A stretch of DNA of 24,114 nt, taken from NCBI GenBank assembly GCA_004552305.1, contig SFOX01000022.1, forward strand, positions 1 to 24,114, given 5' to 3'. How positions within the stretch are numbered: position 1 is the first letter of the stretch; each line of letters begins with the position of its first letter. Positions 7,268-14,945 of this stretch are shown piece after piece. Position numbers and translations under genes: made by a program. The DNA comes from Subdoligranulum variabile (GTDB lineage Bacteria; Bacillota; Clostridia; Oscillospirales; Ruminococcaceae). The notes beneath the pieces are model-generated. The model ran no database searches. It saw only the letters and a program-made list of their open reading frames with translations, and was not told the DNA's origin.

Positions 7268-7435
7268 AAACTAAATAATAAATAAGAAAGAATGTGTGCC
7301 GCCCTCGGCAGCACATTTTTAACAAGCTAAAAGGGACGCTGCCGTGGGCAGCGTCCCTTTTGTTTTGTTTGCGCCGCACGGCGCAAACTCCACCATATTT
7401 ATTATTTATTATTTCTTATTTCTTATTTATTTTCA
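7268..7435. mobile_element. R2 copy A: AT-rich bracketed multi-hairpin repeat element
   Basis: The element is flanked by AAATAATAAATAAGAAAG on the left and ATTTATTATTTATTATTTC on the right, which are inverted relatives. Inside are three hairpins: TGTGCCGCC/GGCAGCACA (7295-7315, one mismatch), a 15-bp stem at 7329-7361 and GTTTGCGCC/GGCGCAAAC (7367-7388). Copy B at 12481-12659 has the first and third hairpins in the same order but lacks the middle one. There is no ORF. It fills the whole space between two converging genes. Confidence 0.6.
7329..7365. terminator. Bidirectional terminator between pepP and spoIIE
   Basis: A 15-bp perfect stem AAAAGGGACGCTGCC/GGCAGCGTCCCTTTT with a 3-base loop, running into TTTTGTTTTG on the plus side and TTTTAGCTTG on the minus side. 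It serves both converging genes. Confidence 0.85.
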
Positions 7436-9718
7436 CTGTCCCTTGCGCACCAGCTGTAGCACCTCCACCGTGATGTCATCCTGCTTGTCCCCGGCGCGGC
7501 GGGCGGCGGCATCGGCAATGGTTTCGGCGGCGCGGTCGGGGGTGTGTCCCAGCTTGGCGCAAAGCTGCAATTGCTGCAGCAGCCACTCGCTGCCATCGGT
7601 CAGTGCGCCGTCACTGACCAGCACCACCCAATCCCCACCGTCCAGCGAGAACGCCGTGCTGCGCCCCACCAGCGTGTCCACCACGCCCATGGGCAGGCTG
7701 TTGCCTTCCAGCGCGTAGGGGGTTCCGCCACGCACCACAAAGCTGGGCGCTGCCCCCGCCTTGAACAGCCCTGCCCGCCCGGTGTACAGATCCACCGTGA
7801 GCAAATCCAGCGTGGCACCGGATTCCTGATCGGCGCTTTTCAGGTTCAGCGCCACATTGACAAGCCGCGCGGCGCTTTCGGCGGCAAAGCCCGCCCGCAA
7901 AAGCTGCGCGGTCAGCTTGGCAGCCATCCGCCCGTCCACCGCAGCGGGGCGACCCGTACCCATACCGTCGCACAGCAGCATCTGCGCCCGCCCGGCGGCA
8001 TCGCAAAACTGGTCAAAGGCATCCCCGCTGACCGTCTGCCCCTTGGCGGGGCGGGACGCTGCGCCGAACTGCGCGGCAAACAGCGGGCGCTCGCTGAAGG
8101 TGAGCGTTGTCACTGTGCGGCAGTGCGAAACCTCCGGCAGCGCCATATCCCGGCGGCACAGACGGCTGATTTCTGACGTGAGAGCGTCCAATTCTGTTTC
8201 AGTAAAGCGGGTGCGCGGCAGCGTCACAGTCAGGCTCAGCCGCCCGGTCAGGTCGGTAGCGGCGCAGCATTCCAGCGTTTCCAGCCCCAGATCGGCAAAA
8301 AAGCGGGCGACCTTTTCCCCGCGCCGGGGGTCGGGCAGCCCCGCCTGGCTCAGCTTTGCCGAAAGCTGCGCCAGCGCCCCCGCCAAGGCGCTGTACTGCT
8401 CGGTCAGGGCGGTGCGCAGCATGACCGCCCGCGCCCGCGTCTGGCGGCGGCTGCGCCACAGCCGGTACCCATGGTTAGCTGCCAGGCACAAATCGCCGGG
8501 ATGGATGCAGACCGAAAGCTGCCCCGGCAGGTTTTCGACCTCGACCTTGCCCAGCGTTTCCAGCGTCGGCTTGAGTTGATACAGCCCGTCCATGGCGGTG
8601 GAATAGCCGCGCACCCAGCACTGGCTGCGGCGGGTGCAGCCTTGGCAGGTGGTGCGCGCGATATGCTCGACCACAAAGTCGAAGGTTTCGCCCTTGGGCG
8701 GCGCTTGGCGGTCACAGACGGCGGTCACGGTGTCGGCAATGTCGCTGAGGGTGTCCGCCACCCCTGCCAAACGCCGGGCTGCACCGTGCAGCGGCTGGGC
8801 TTGCAGCGGCGGTGCGGGCGGCGGAAACAGCCCCTGCAGCAGCGATTGCGGCAGCGCCAAGGCGATCGCAAATCCCGCGCCTGCCCCGGTTGCCAGCGGC
8901 AGCAGAGCAGAAACATCCGGCAGAGCCAGCGCCCCCACCCCGCAGCCTGCCGCAAACACGGCGGCACAGCGGCGGCGATCCCCCGGGAACAGGCAGCCCG
9001 CCGCCAGCCCGCCCAGCGCCACGGCACAGGCGGCGGGGCATACGGCGCGGTCAGCGGCGGTCAGCGCGGCGCAAAAGACAATGCACAAGACGGCGGTCTG
9101 CTCCAAGGTGCCGGACACCGCGCAGCAGAACACGGCGGCGGCAAACAGCGCCAGCCCCGGCGCAAAGGCTGCCGCGGCAAACCGCTGCACACAGCAGGCG
9201 GCGACCGCCAGCGCCAGACACAGCCCCTTGGGCTGACGCAGCGGCAGCTTGGCAAACCCCACACCCAGCAGGGCGGCCAGCAGCCCCGTGCAAAGCAGCC
9301 GGGCAACCTCGGACGGGGTGACCGAGCCGCGCAAAAACCAGAAGGACGGCGGCATCGCCGCCAGCACGGCAAGCCCGACAGCGGCAGCCACGCGCCGATT
9401 TTTGACGGCAAACCGTGAAACCGCAGCGCAAAGGGTGCTGCCCGCCAGCGCAATGCCCAAGATGCCCGGCTGCAGCAAAAGGGACGCCGTGGCAGCCCCC
9501 AAGCCTGCCGCAACGGCATACCCCGCCGGGCAGCCCAGCACAAACGCCAGCCCGAACGGCGCTGCCCCGCCGTACACCTGCCCGGCCCCCAGCAGGGCGC
9601 CCCCTGCCGCCGATGCCGCCTGCCACAGCCACACCGAGGTGCGCACCCCCGGCACCCACCGCATGGGCGGTGCGCCCCCCGCCGAAAGCCGCAGCCGCTG
9701 CCTTGTAAAAACCGCCAT
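7433..9718 (-). CDS. spoIIE: Stage II sporulation protein E (membrane-bound PP2C-type phosphatase)
   Basis: A 761-residue membrane phosphatase that, in endospore formers, dephosphorylates SpoIIAA at the asymmetric septum to activate sigma-F and also interacts with FtsZ. Residues ~30-310 are strongly hydrophobic, around ten membrane segments rich in Ala/Leu/Gly. A linker with the Cys-rich segment 'TTCQGCTRRSQCW' (about 355-370) is typical of clostridial SpoIIE. The C-terminal third is the PPM/PP2C domain, with metal-binding Asp584 in LCDGMGTG and Asp703 in VSDGALTDG. It is slightly shorter than the ~827-residue Bacillus protein. The ATG at 9718 follows an AGGGGG ribosome binding site. It stands alone with a terminator downstream. 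Its presence implies a sporulating or formerly sporulating lineage. Confidence 0.95.
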   Translation of the reverse strand: MAVFTRQRLRLSAGGAPPMRWVPGVRTSVWLWQAASAAGGALLGAGQVYGGAAPFGLAFVLGCPAGYAVAAGLGAATASLLLQPGILGIALAGSTLCAAVSRFAVKNRRVAAAVGLAVLAAMPPSFWFLRGSVTPSEVARLLCTGLLAALLGVGFAKLPLRQPKGLCLALAVAACCVQRFAAAAFAPGLALFAAAVFCCAVSGTLEQTAVLCIVFCAALTAADRAVCPAACAVALGGLAAGCLFPGDRRRCAAVFAAGCGVGALALPDVSALLPLATGAGAGFAIALALPQSLLQGLFPPPAPPLQAQPLHGAARRLAGVADTLSDIADTVTAVCDRQAPPKGETFDFVVEHIARTTCQGCTRRSQCWVRGYSTAMDGLYQLKPTLETLGKVEVENLPGQLSVCIHPGDLCLAANHGYRLWRSRRQTRARAVMLRTALTEQYSALAGALAQLSAKLSQAGLPDPRRGEKVARFFADLGLETLECCAATDLTGRLSLTVTLPRTRFTETELDALTSEISRLCRRDMALPEVSHCRTVTTLTFSERPLFAAQFGAASRPAKGQTVSGDAFDQFCDAAGRAQMLLCDGMGTGRPAAVDGRMAAKLTAQLLRAGFAAESAARLVNVALNLKSADQESGATLDLLTVDLYTGRAGLFKAGAAPSFVVRGGTPYALEGNSLPMGVVDTLVGRSTAFSLDGGDWVVLVSDGALTDGSEWLLQQLQLCAKLGHTPDRAAETIADAAARRAGDKQDDITVEVLQLVRKGQ

Positions 9719-9753
9719 ACAAATGCCCCCTATCCTATGTTGGTTACGGGCAA

Positions 9754-9762
9754 ACTATACCA
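9754..9762 (-). promoter_or_regulatory. Extended -10 promoter element upstream of spoIIE
   Basis: The minus strand reads TGGTATAGT, an extended -10 about 36 bases before the spoIIE start. There is no recognisable -35, only an A-tract at that position. I see no convincing Spo0A box. Confidence 0.5.
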
Positions 9763-9804
9763 CACCGCAGGCGTTTTTTTGGTGGAAATATGAGGGCGAC
9801 GGAA

Positions 9805-9832
9805 AGTTGAGAGTTAAGAGTTTAGAGTTTAG
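9805..9832. repeat. Four tandem heptamers AGTTnAG
   Basis: AGTTGAG, AGTTAAG, AGTTTAG and AGTTTAG follow one another without spacers. They differ only at the fifth base. Function unknown; it lies upstream of spoIIE at the start of a 200-base repeat-rich gap. Confidence 0.75.
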
Positions 9833-9839
9833 ATAAGGT

Positions 9840-9858
9840 GTGTCCGCTTAGCGGACAC
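9840..9858. repeat. Perfect hairpin GTGTCCGC-TTA-GCGGACAC
   Basis: An 8-bp perfect stem with a 3-base loop and no T-run, so probably not a terminator. It is one of several palindromes in the 9805-10052 gap. Confidence 0.6.
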
Positions 9859-9905
9859 ATCAGACTGTCGAAAAAGTAAATGGGAACATTGCGGACTTCC
9901 GGTAG

Positions 9906-10014
9906 GTTTGTAGGGAACGGTCTTGACCGTTCCGTGGAGTCTTACCGATAGTACGATATAACGTGAAAGCGCGCGCCCTGCATTTCTACCCGTAAAAGGG
10001 CTTTTCTACAAACT
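9906..10014. repeat. Possible small inverted-repeat element with internal palindrome
   Basis: GTTTGTAG at 9906-9913 and its exact complement CTACAAAC at 10007-10014 bracket about 109 bases. Just inside the left end is GGAACGGTC-TT-GACCGTTCC (9914-9933). No ORF. The right end touches the terminator stem that follows. It may be another short non-autonomous element, but only one copy is in the window. Confidence 0.4.
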
Positions 10015-10052
10015 AAAAGTGCCGCCCCGTGACCGGGGCGGCACTTTTGGTT
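10014..10052. terminator. Rho-independent terminator after the cation exchanger
   Basis: A perfect 14-bp stem AAAAGTGCCGCCCC/GGGGCGGCACTTTT with a 5-base loop. On the minus strand it runs into TTTTAGTTTG and ends the MATE-exchanger transcript, whose last stop is at 10067. The plus side also has a T-run. Confidence 0.85.
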
Positions 10053-10066
10053 TTTTCTATGTAGCG

Positions 10067-11026
10067 TTACAGCGCGAACTGTACCACGCAGAACGCCGCG
10101 TACACCGCCAGCAGCAAAATGCCCTGGGCGCGGTTCAGCTTGCCCTTGAGCAGGGCGGGCAGGGTCAAAATCAGCATGACCGCCAGCATGACCGGCAGAT
10201 CCATCACAAGGCTGGAATTGATGCCGAACAGCGTGTTGCTCTGCGGGATGGTGAAGGGCGCCAGCGTCACGGACACGCCGCTGACCAGCACCAGATTAAA
10301 GACGTTGGCACCGACCACGTTGCCCAGCGACAAATCGCTGTGACCCTTGACAAGGCTGGTCACGGCGGTGACCAGCTCGGGCAGGCTGGTACCCAGTGCC
10401 ACAAAGGTCAGGGCGATCACGCTCTCGGGTACGCCCAGCGCCTGTGCGATCAGGGTGCCGTTGTCCACCAGCAGGTTGGCGCCCACGGCAATCAGCGCAG
10501 CGCCCACGACCAGCAGCAACAGCGTCTTGGACAGGGGCATTTCCTCGGTTTCCTCCGCCGGTTCCTCGGCGGGGGCGTTTTTCATCTGCTTGACGTTGAC
10601 GACCATATACGCCACGAACATCGCCAGCATCATAAGACCCAGCACGCGGGTAAAGCGCCCCATAACATAGGCGGCAAAGCAGTAGATGGCGGCAGCGGCA
10701 AAGAAGAACGCCACCGGGGTACGCAGCGTCTTGGGGTCCACCTTGCCGGGGCGCACCGCAATGGTGATGGCGGCAATCAGCGCGGCATTGCAGATGACCG
10801 AGCCGATGGCGTTGCCGTAGGCGATCTCGCCATGACCCGACAGCGCCGACATGGTGGAAACCATAACCTCAGGCAGGGTGGTGCCGATGGACACAACCGT
10901 GGCGCCGATCAGCAGCTCCGGCAGATGAAAGCGGCGGGCAAGGCCGGAAGCGCCGTCAACAAACCAGTCGCCGCCTTTGATCAAAAACAACAGACCTACG
11001 ATGAATAACAGTACAGGTACAAGCAT
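10067..11026 (-). CDS. Calcium/sodium antiporter, CaCA superfamily (YrbG-like)
   Basis: A 319-residue inner-membrane cation exchanger with about ten hydrophobic segments in two inverted halves. Each half carries the CaCA alpha-repeat: 'GATVVSIGTTLPEVMVS...GNAIGSVICNAAL' and 'ALTFVALGTSLPELVTA...LGNVVGANVFNLVLV', with the ion-coordinating Glu in G(T)xLPE. An acidic loop (PAEEPAEETEE) separates the halves, as in the YrbG group. The frame extends upstream to 11074, but the ATG at 11026 is preceded by CGGAGG and gives the normal family N-terminus 'MLVPVLLFIVGLLFLIKGGDWFVDGA'. It lies 22 bases after the MATE gene on the same strand, so the two are probably co-transcribed. Likely transports Ca2+ against Na+, K+ or H+; specificity is not readable. 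Confidence 0.9.
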   Translation of the reverse strand: MLVPVLLFIVGLLFLIKGGDWFVDGASGLARRFHLPELLIGATVVSIGTTLPEVMVSTMSALSGHGEIAYGNAIGSVICNAALIAAITIAVRPGKVDPKTLRTPVAFFFAAAAIYCFAAYVMGRFTRVLGLMMLAMFVAYMVVNVKQMKNAPAEEPAEETEEMPLSKTLLLLVVGAALIAVGANLLVDNGTLIAQALGVPESVIALTFVALGTSLPELVTAVTSLVKGHSDLSLGNVVGANVFNLVLVSGVSVTLAPFTIPQSNTLFGINSSLVMDLPVMLAVMLILTLPALLKGKLNRAQGILLLAVYAAFCVVQFAL

Positions 11027-11048
11027 AGGGAATCCTCCGTTTGATAAT

Positions 11049-12434
11049 TTATCTTGTCTGGGCAGGCTCAGCATCCGTGCGGAAGGCGTTCAGCACGCGC
11101 AATGCCAAGGGCAGCGCCAGCAGAAAACTGAACACGTCCGCCACGGATTGCGCGATCTGCACACCGAACAACCCGAAAAACTGCGGCAGAATGAAAACCG
11201 CCGGAATGAAAAACAGCCCCTGCCGCGACGCCGCAATCAGCGATGCCTGCCCGGCGTAGCCGATGGTTTGCAGCATCATATTGGTCAGGATGATCCAGAT
11301 CGCCAGCAGCATCGTGAGAATCTGCGCGCGCAGCGCCACGGTGCCGATCTCGACGACCTTGGGGTCATTGCGGAACAGCGCAATGATCTGCGGCGCAAAC
11401 GCGATGCCCAGCAGCGACAAAACGCCGATCGTTGCGCCGCCGAGTTTCAGGCAGAAGTAGAAGGCCTCACGCACGCGGGTGTTTTTGCCCGCGCCGAAGT
11501 TGGTGCCGCAGACGGGCTGGAACCCCTGCCCGAAGCCGATCAGCGCCGAGCCGGCAAACATCGTGATGCGCCCGACAACGCTCATGGCGGCGATGGCGGC
11601 ATCGGCATCGACCCCGCCGAACGCCCCGGCGGAGAAGTTCAGCACCACGGTAGCGATGCTGCCCATGCCCTGCCGGCACAGCGACGGCACGCCGCCGTTG
11701 AAAATGGAGGCGAAATAGTGCGCCTTGGGGGTGAAGCGGCTCCATTTGATGGGGATGGCGGCGCGCTTTTGGGTAAGCACCAGCAGCACCGCAAAGCTGA
11801 CAAACTGGCTGATGACGGTCGCCAGCGCGGCACCCGCCACGCCGAGATCCAGCGCAAAGATGAACAGCGGGTCCAGCGCAACGTTCAGCACCGCGCCCAG
11901 CGCAATGCCGACCATCGCCAGCGAGGCACTGCCCTGAAACCGCAGCTGGTTGTTCAGCACAAAGGAGCCCATAATGAACGGTGCGCCGACGAAAATCCAA
12001 CGCAGATACTGCACGGTGTAGGGCAGGATGGTGTCGGTGGAGCCGAGCAGGCGGGAAATCGGTGTGATAAACACCACGCCCAGCACCGCCAGCACGCAGC
12101 CGCAGAACACCGCCGAGAAAAAGGCGGTCGATGCCATACGCTCGGCATTGTCGTACTCACGCGCGCCGAGCTTGCGGGAAATATAGTTGCCCGAGCCGTG
12201 ACCGAAGAAAAAGCTGACGGCCTGCAGCAGCGCCATCGCCGAGTAGGAGATGCCGACGGCGGCGGTGGACTGCGTGTTGAGCTGCCCGACAAAGGCGGTA
12301 TCGACCATATTGTACAGGCTGGTGACCAGCATACTGATCACGGTGGGCAGCGAAAGTTCTAAAATCAAGCCGGGGATGGGCGCTTCCGTCAGGTGGCGGA
12401 CGCGCTCCTCGGCGGACATGGAGGAGATTTTCAT
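11049..12434 (-). CDS. MATE-family efflux transporter
   Basis: A 461-residue membrane protein of the MOP superfamily, MATE branch, with twelve hydrophobic segments. The N-terminus 'PIPGLILELSLPTVISMLVTSLYNMVDTAFVGQL' and the later 'GFGQGFQPVCGTNFGAGK' are standard MATE signatures. Family members export cationic drugs or metabolites using Na+ or H+. The frame is open to 12614, but that extension is translated repeat DNA. ATG 12434 gives the normal length, with only a distant AGAAAGG as ribosome binding site; ATG 12420 is an alternative. It lies downstream of the glycosyltransferase cluster on the same strand, separated by R2 and its hairpins, and precedes the cation exchanger. The sequence is of the drug/metabolite MATE type rather than a Wzx flippase, so a role in glycan export is not supported. 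Confidence 0.88.
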   Translation of the reverse strand: MKISSMSAEERVRHLTEAPIPGLILELSLPTVISMLVTSLYNMVDTAFVGQLNTQSTAAVGISYSAMALLQAVSFFFGHGSGNYISRKLGAREYDNAERMASTAFFSAVFCGCVLAVLGVVFITPISRLLGSTDTILPYTVQYLRWIFVGAPFIMGSFVLNNQLRFQGSASLAMVGIALGAVLNVALDPLFIFALDLGVAGAALATVISQFVSFAVLLVLTQKRAAIPIKWSRFTPKAHYFASIFNGGVPSLCRQGMGSIATVVLNFSAGAFGGVDADAAIAAMSVVGRITMFAGSALIGFGQGFQPVCGTNFGAGKNTRVREAFYFCLKLGGATIGVLSLLGIAFAPQIIALFRNDPKVVEIGTVALRAQILTMLLAIWIILTNMMLQTIGYAGQASLIAASRQGLFFIPAVFILPQFFGLFGVQIAQSVADVFSFLLALPLALRVLNAFRTDAEPAQTR

Positions 12435-12480
12435 AAGGAGGAGGTGACCTTTCTGTGGTAAATGGCGTGTGCAAATTGCA

Positions 12481-12659
12481 AATAAGAAACAGGAAATAAG
12501 AGATAATAAATAATAAATAATAAATATGGTGTGCCGCCCGCGGCGGCACGTTTTTATAAAAAGGCAGCAATTTATAAAAGGGCAACAAAAATTTTGTTTG
12601 CGCCCAAGGCGCAAACACCACCTTTTTTCTTATTTCTTATTTATTCTTTATTATTTAAA
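12481..12659. mobile_element. R2 copy B: AT-rich bracketed multi-hairpin repeat element
   Basis: The left arm is a run of AATAA-type repeats ending AATAATAAATATGGTG and the right arm is CCACC followed by TTCTTATTTCTTATTTATTC, its inverted relative. Inside are GTGCCGCC/GGCGGCAC (12531-12549, perfect) and GTTTGCGCC/GGCGCAAAC (12596-12616, perfect), in the same order and orientation as copy A. The linker between hairpins differs from copy A. It occupies the gap between the last glycosyltransferase and the MATE gene, and its hairpins may serve as terminators for the former. Confidence 0.6.
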
Positions 12660-12669
12660 AAAGTGTGCC

Positions 12670-13728
12670 TTACCGCTGGCGCTTGCCCAAAAACAGGTAG
12701 TACCCTGCCCAGTCCAGCTTGCCGAAAAGCCACGAACTGCCGTAGATTTTGGAGGTGTACATCGCGTTTAACACCGTCAGGCTGCGCCAAAGGCAGGGCA
12801 GATAATAGGGCGAGTAGCTTTTTTCGGCTTTTAGGGTGCGCAAAAGTGTGCGCAGCCACGGCGCGCGCAGCGCCTCGGCTGCCCGGCGGCGGCGCTCGGC
12901 GGGGGCGCCGGGGTCGCGGTGCAGGATGTCGGCGACCCCCTCGGCGTAGAAGCGCAGCTCGGTGCGGTGCAAAAGGTGCAGATCCTCCGCCGGGGCGTGC
13001 AGTGCCTCGGCAGCGGCGTTCAGCTTGGTGAAATGCTGCACCCACACGGGGCAGTAATCGGTGTGGTACCGGTGCGAAAGCGTGCCGCTGCGGCTGCAAT
13101 CGTAAAAGGTCAGCGGCGCGGTCAGCTGCCGGAAATGCCACGGCGGCTGCGCGGTTTGCAGCAGGGCGACATAGTCCAATACAAATTGTAAATCTTCGCC
13201 CAAAGTAAACGATTTGTCAAATTGCAGCGTCTGCGCCAGCGCCGTGCGGTAGAGCTTGTTCCACGGCATGGGCAGGTAGCAGTCCAGCCAAAGGCGCGCC
13301 AACTTGGCGGGCGGCAGGACGGTGCCGTCCTGCGTTACGGGCGCGGGGTCGGCGGCATCGAGGGTGTAATTCCACACCACAAAGGCGTCCGGGTCGGCGT
13401 GCTGGGCATCCAGCGCCGCCTGCAGGGCGCCGGGGCGCAGCGCATCGTCAGAGTCGAGAAACACCAAAAACTCGCTGTCCGCCAGCGCCATCCCGTTGTT
13501 GCGCGCCATCGAAACGCCCAAGTCCCCCTGGTGCAGCACCTGCACGCGGGAATCCCTGGCAGCCCACGCATCGCACAGCGCGCCGCTGTTGTCGGGGCTG
13601 CCGTCGTTGACCAGCACGCACTGCAGCCCGCCTGTTACCTGCTGGCTGACAACGCTTTGCACACAGCGATCCAGCGTGGCGGCGGCGTTGTATACCGGCA
13701 CGACCACACAGACGGCGGCTTGGCTCAT
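12670..13728 (-). CDS. Family 2 glycosyltransferase (last gene of the GT cluster)
   Basis: A 352-residue cytoplasmic GT-A fold enzyme that would transfer a sugar from a nucleotide donor to a growing surface glycan. The N-terminal motif VVPVYNAAATLDRC, then NDGSPDN at 41-47 and LDSDDA with the metal-binding DSDD at 92-95, mark the GT2 domain. 'TLGEDLQFVLDYV' near residue 180 is the usual acceptor-side ED motif. The C-terminus is basic and amphipathic (GKLDWAGYYLFLGKRQR), suggesting membrane association. Its ATG overlaps the upstream GT4 stop by four bases (ATGA), with AAAGGAG before it. The canonical NGG.s.ARN segment is DLGVSMARN here. The sugar is unknown. Confidence 0.9.
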   Translation of the reverse strand: MSQAAVCVVVPVYNAAATLDRCVQSVVSQQVTGGLQCVLVNDGSPDNSGALCDAWAARDSRVQVLHQGDLGVSMARNNGMALADSEFLVFLDSDDALRPGALQAALDAQHADPDAFVVWNYTLDAADPAPVTQDGTVLPPAKLARLWLDCYLPMPWNKLYRTALAQTLQFDKSFTLGEDLQFVLDYVALLQTAQPPWHFRQLTAPLTFYDCSRSGTLSHRYHTDYCPVWVQHFTKLNAAAEALHAPAEDLHLLHRTELRFYAEGVADILHRDPGAPAERRRRAAEALRAPWLRTLLRTLKAEKSYSPYYLPCLWRSLTVLNAMYTSKIYGSSWLFGKLDWAGYYLFLGKRQR

Positions 13729-14945
13729 AGGGCGGCTCCTTTCTGCAAAACGGTGTGGACCAGCGCGACAAAATCGCGGTAGTAGGCTTGCGGCGAATAC
13801 TGCCGGGCGGCGGCGGCACCGGCGGCTGCCATAGCGGCTCTACGCGCGGGGTCAGCGCGCAGGGCGGTGATGCCCGCTGCAAGATCCTGCGGCAGGTTGG
13901 GGGAAATCGGCACAAAATAAGGCGATGCATCGCGGATATATTCCGGCATACCGCCGCTGACGGTCGCCAGCAGCGGCAAGGCGCACGCCATAGCCTCCAC
14001 GGGAACAAGCCCGGCGGGTTCCTGCCAAACGCTGGGAACGCACGCCAGATCCGCAATGCGGTAGTAGGCGGGCAGCTCGTCGTTGGGGATAAACCCGGTA
14101 AATCTGACCCGGTCGCCCAGCGCGGCTGCTTGGCTCTGCAGCGCCTGTAAAAAGGGGCTGTCGGCGGTTTTGGCAAAAAATGGGCTGCCGACGATCAGCA
14201 GCTTGACGGCGGGGTCGGGCAGCAGCGCCAGCGCCTGCAGCAGCTCGGCAATGCCTTTTTCGGGCTGCAGACGCCCGCAGAAGATCAGCACAAAATCGCT
14301 TTCGGCAAAGCCGAGGCGGGCGCGCAGGGCGTTGTCGCGCGGGGCGGGGCAAAAGCGGGCGGTGTCAATGCAGTTGCGCAGCACATAGGCGTTTTGCGGC
14401 GGCAGGGCGGAATCTTCCAGATAGCGCCCGCGCACAAAATCGCTGATGGCTGCCACGCCCCCGTATACGGCATCCACGGCAGGGGTCGCCTGCGTTTCGC
14501 CGTGCAGGTGCGCCAGCGTGCGCCCGCGCCCGAAATGCCGGCTGATCGCGCTGAGCTGCAGCAGGTTGCCCCCCTCGGCAAAAACGAGGTTCGGTTTTAA
14601 TTTTTGACGCATCAGCGTCAAAAGTAAAGCTTGGTACCACGGCTCCCACGGCGGGTTTTCCACGCCCAAAAGCCGCTGCACTGCGTTGAGCGGCAGCCAG
14701 CGGCGGTGACCCGGCGGTACGGGCAGATAGAGCATATGATTGTGCTGCCAGCCTGCGGCGGCAGCCTGCGCGGCGGCATCGGGTACGCTGGCGCAGTACA
14801 GTTCCAGCTCGCCGCAGCGCTCGTTTTCGCGCAGCAGGTGGGTCAGCAGGGTTTCCACCGCGCCGCCCTGCACGGCGGGCACGGGCAGCTCCGGCGGCGG
14901 CACCAGCAGCACACGGGGAATACGGGCATCTGTTTGCAGCATCAT
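13725..14945 (-). CDS. Family 4 glycosyltransferase (GT-B)
   Basis: A 406-residue retaining GT-B enzyme. The N-terminal domain has 'PPPELPVPAVQGGAVETLLTHL', the usual GG acceptor loop. The C-terminal donor domain has 'IFCGRLQPEKGIAELLQAL', the phosphate-contacting GRL.xEKG strand, and an EX7E motif, Glu309 and Glu317, in 'WQEPAGLVPVEAMA'. Two ATG codons stand in tandem at 14945 and 14942; the first follows the upstream GT2 stop directly, separated by no bases, so translation is coupled. The ribosome binding site is poor (AAGAAAGA). Donor and acceptor sugars cannot be assigned. Confidence 0.9.
   Translation of the reverse strand: MMLQTDARIPRVLLVPPPELPVPAVQGGAVETLLTHLLRENERCGELELYCASVPDAAAQAAAAGWQHNHMLYLPVPPGHRRWLPLNAVQRLLGVENPPWEPWYQALLLTLMRQKLKPNLVFAEGGNLLQLSAISRHFGRGRTLAHLHGETQATPAVDAVYGGVAAISDFVRGRYLEDSALPPQNAYVLRNCIDTARFCPAPRDNALRARLGFAESDFVLIFCGRLQPEKGIAELLQALALLPDPAVKLLIVGSPFFAKTADSPFLQALQSQAAALGDRVRFTGFIPNDELPAYYRIADLACVPSVWQEPAGLVPVEAMACALPLLATVSGGMPEYIRDASPYFVPISPNLPQDLAAGITALRADPARRAAMAAAGAAAARQYSPQAYYRDFVALVHTVLQKGAAL

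Noticed and set aside
10977..12362. Long plus-strand open frame (461 codons) opposite the MATE gene
   Set aside because: Low-complexity Gln/Arg/His-rich translation without family features; it is the antisense of a real transporter gene.
11049..12434. MATE protein as the missing polysaccharide flippase of the GT cluster
   Set aside because: Its signatures are those of drug/metabolite MATE transporters, it is separated by R2 hairpins, and it is paired with a cation exchanger rather than a glycosyltransferase.
12435..12614. N-terminal extension of the MATE protein
   Set aside because: The extra 60 codons are translated R2 repeat sequence; ATG 12434 gives a normal MATE N-terminus.
12481..12659. 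CRISPR array or tandem-repeat array
   Set aside because: The AATAA-type repeats are short, irregular and form inverted arms around hairpins; there are no regular unit-and-spacer arrays or cas genes.
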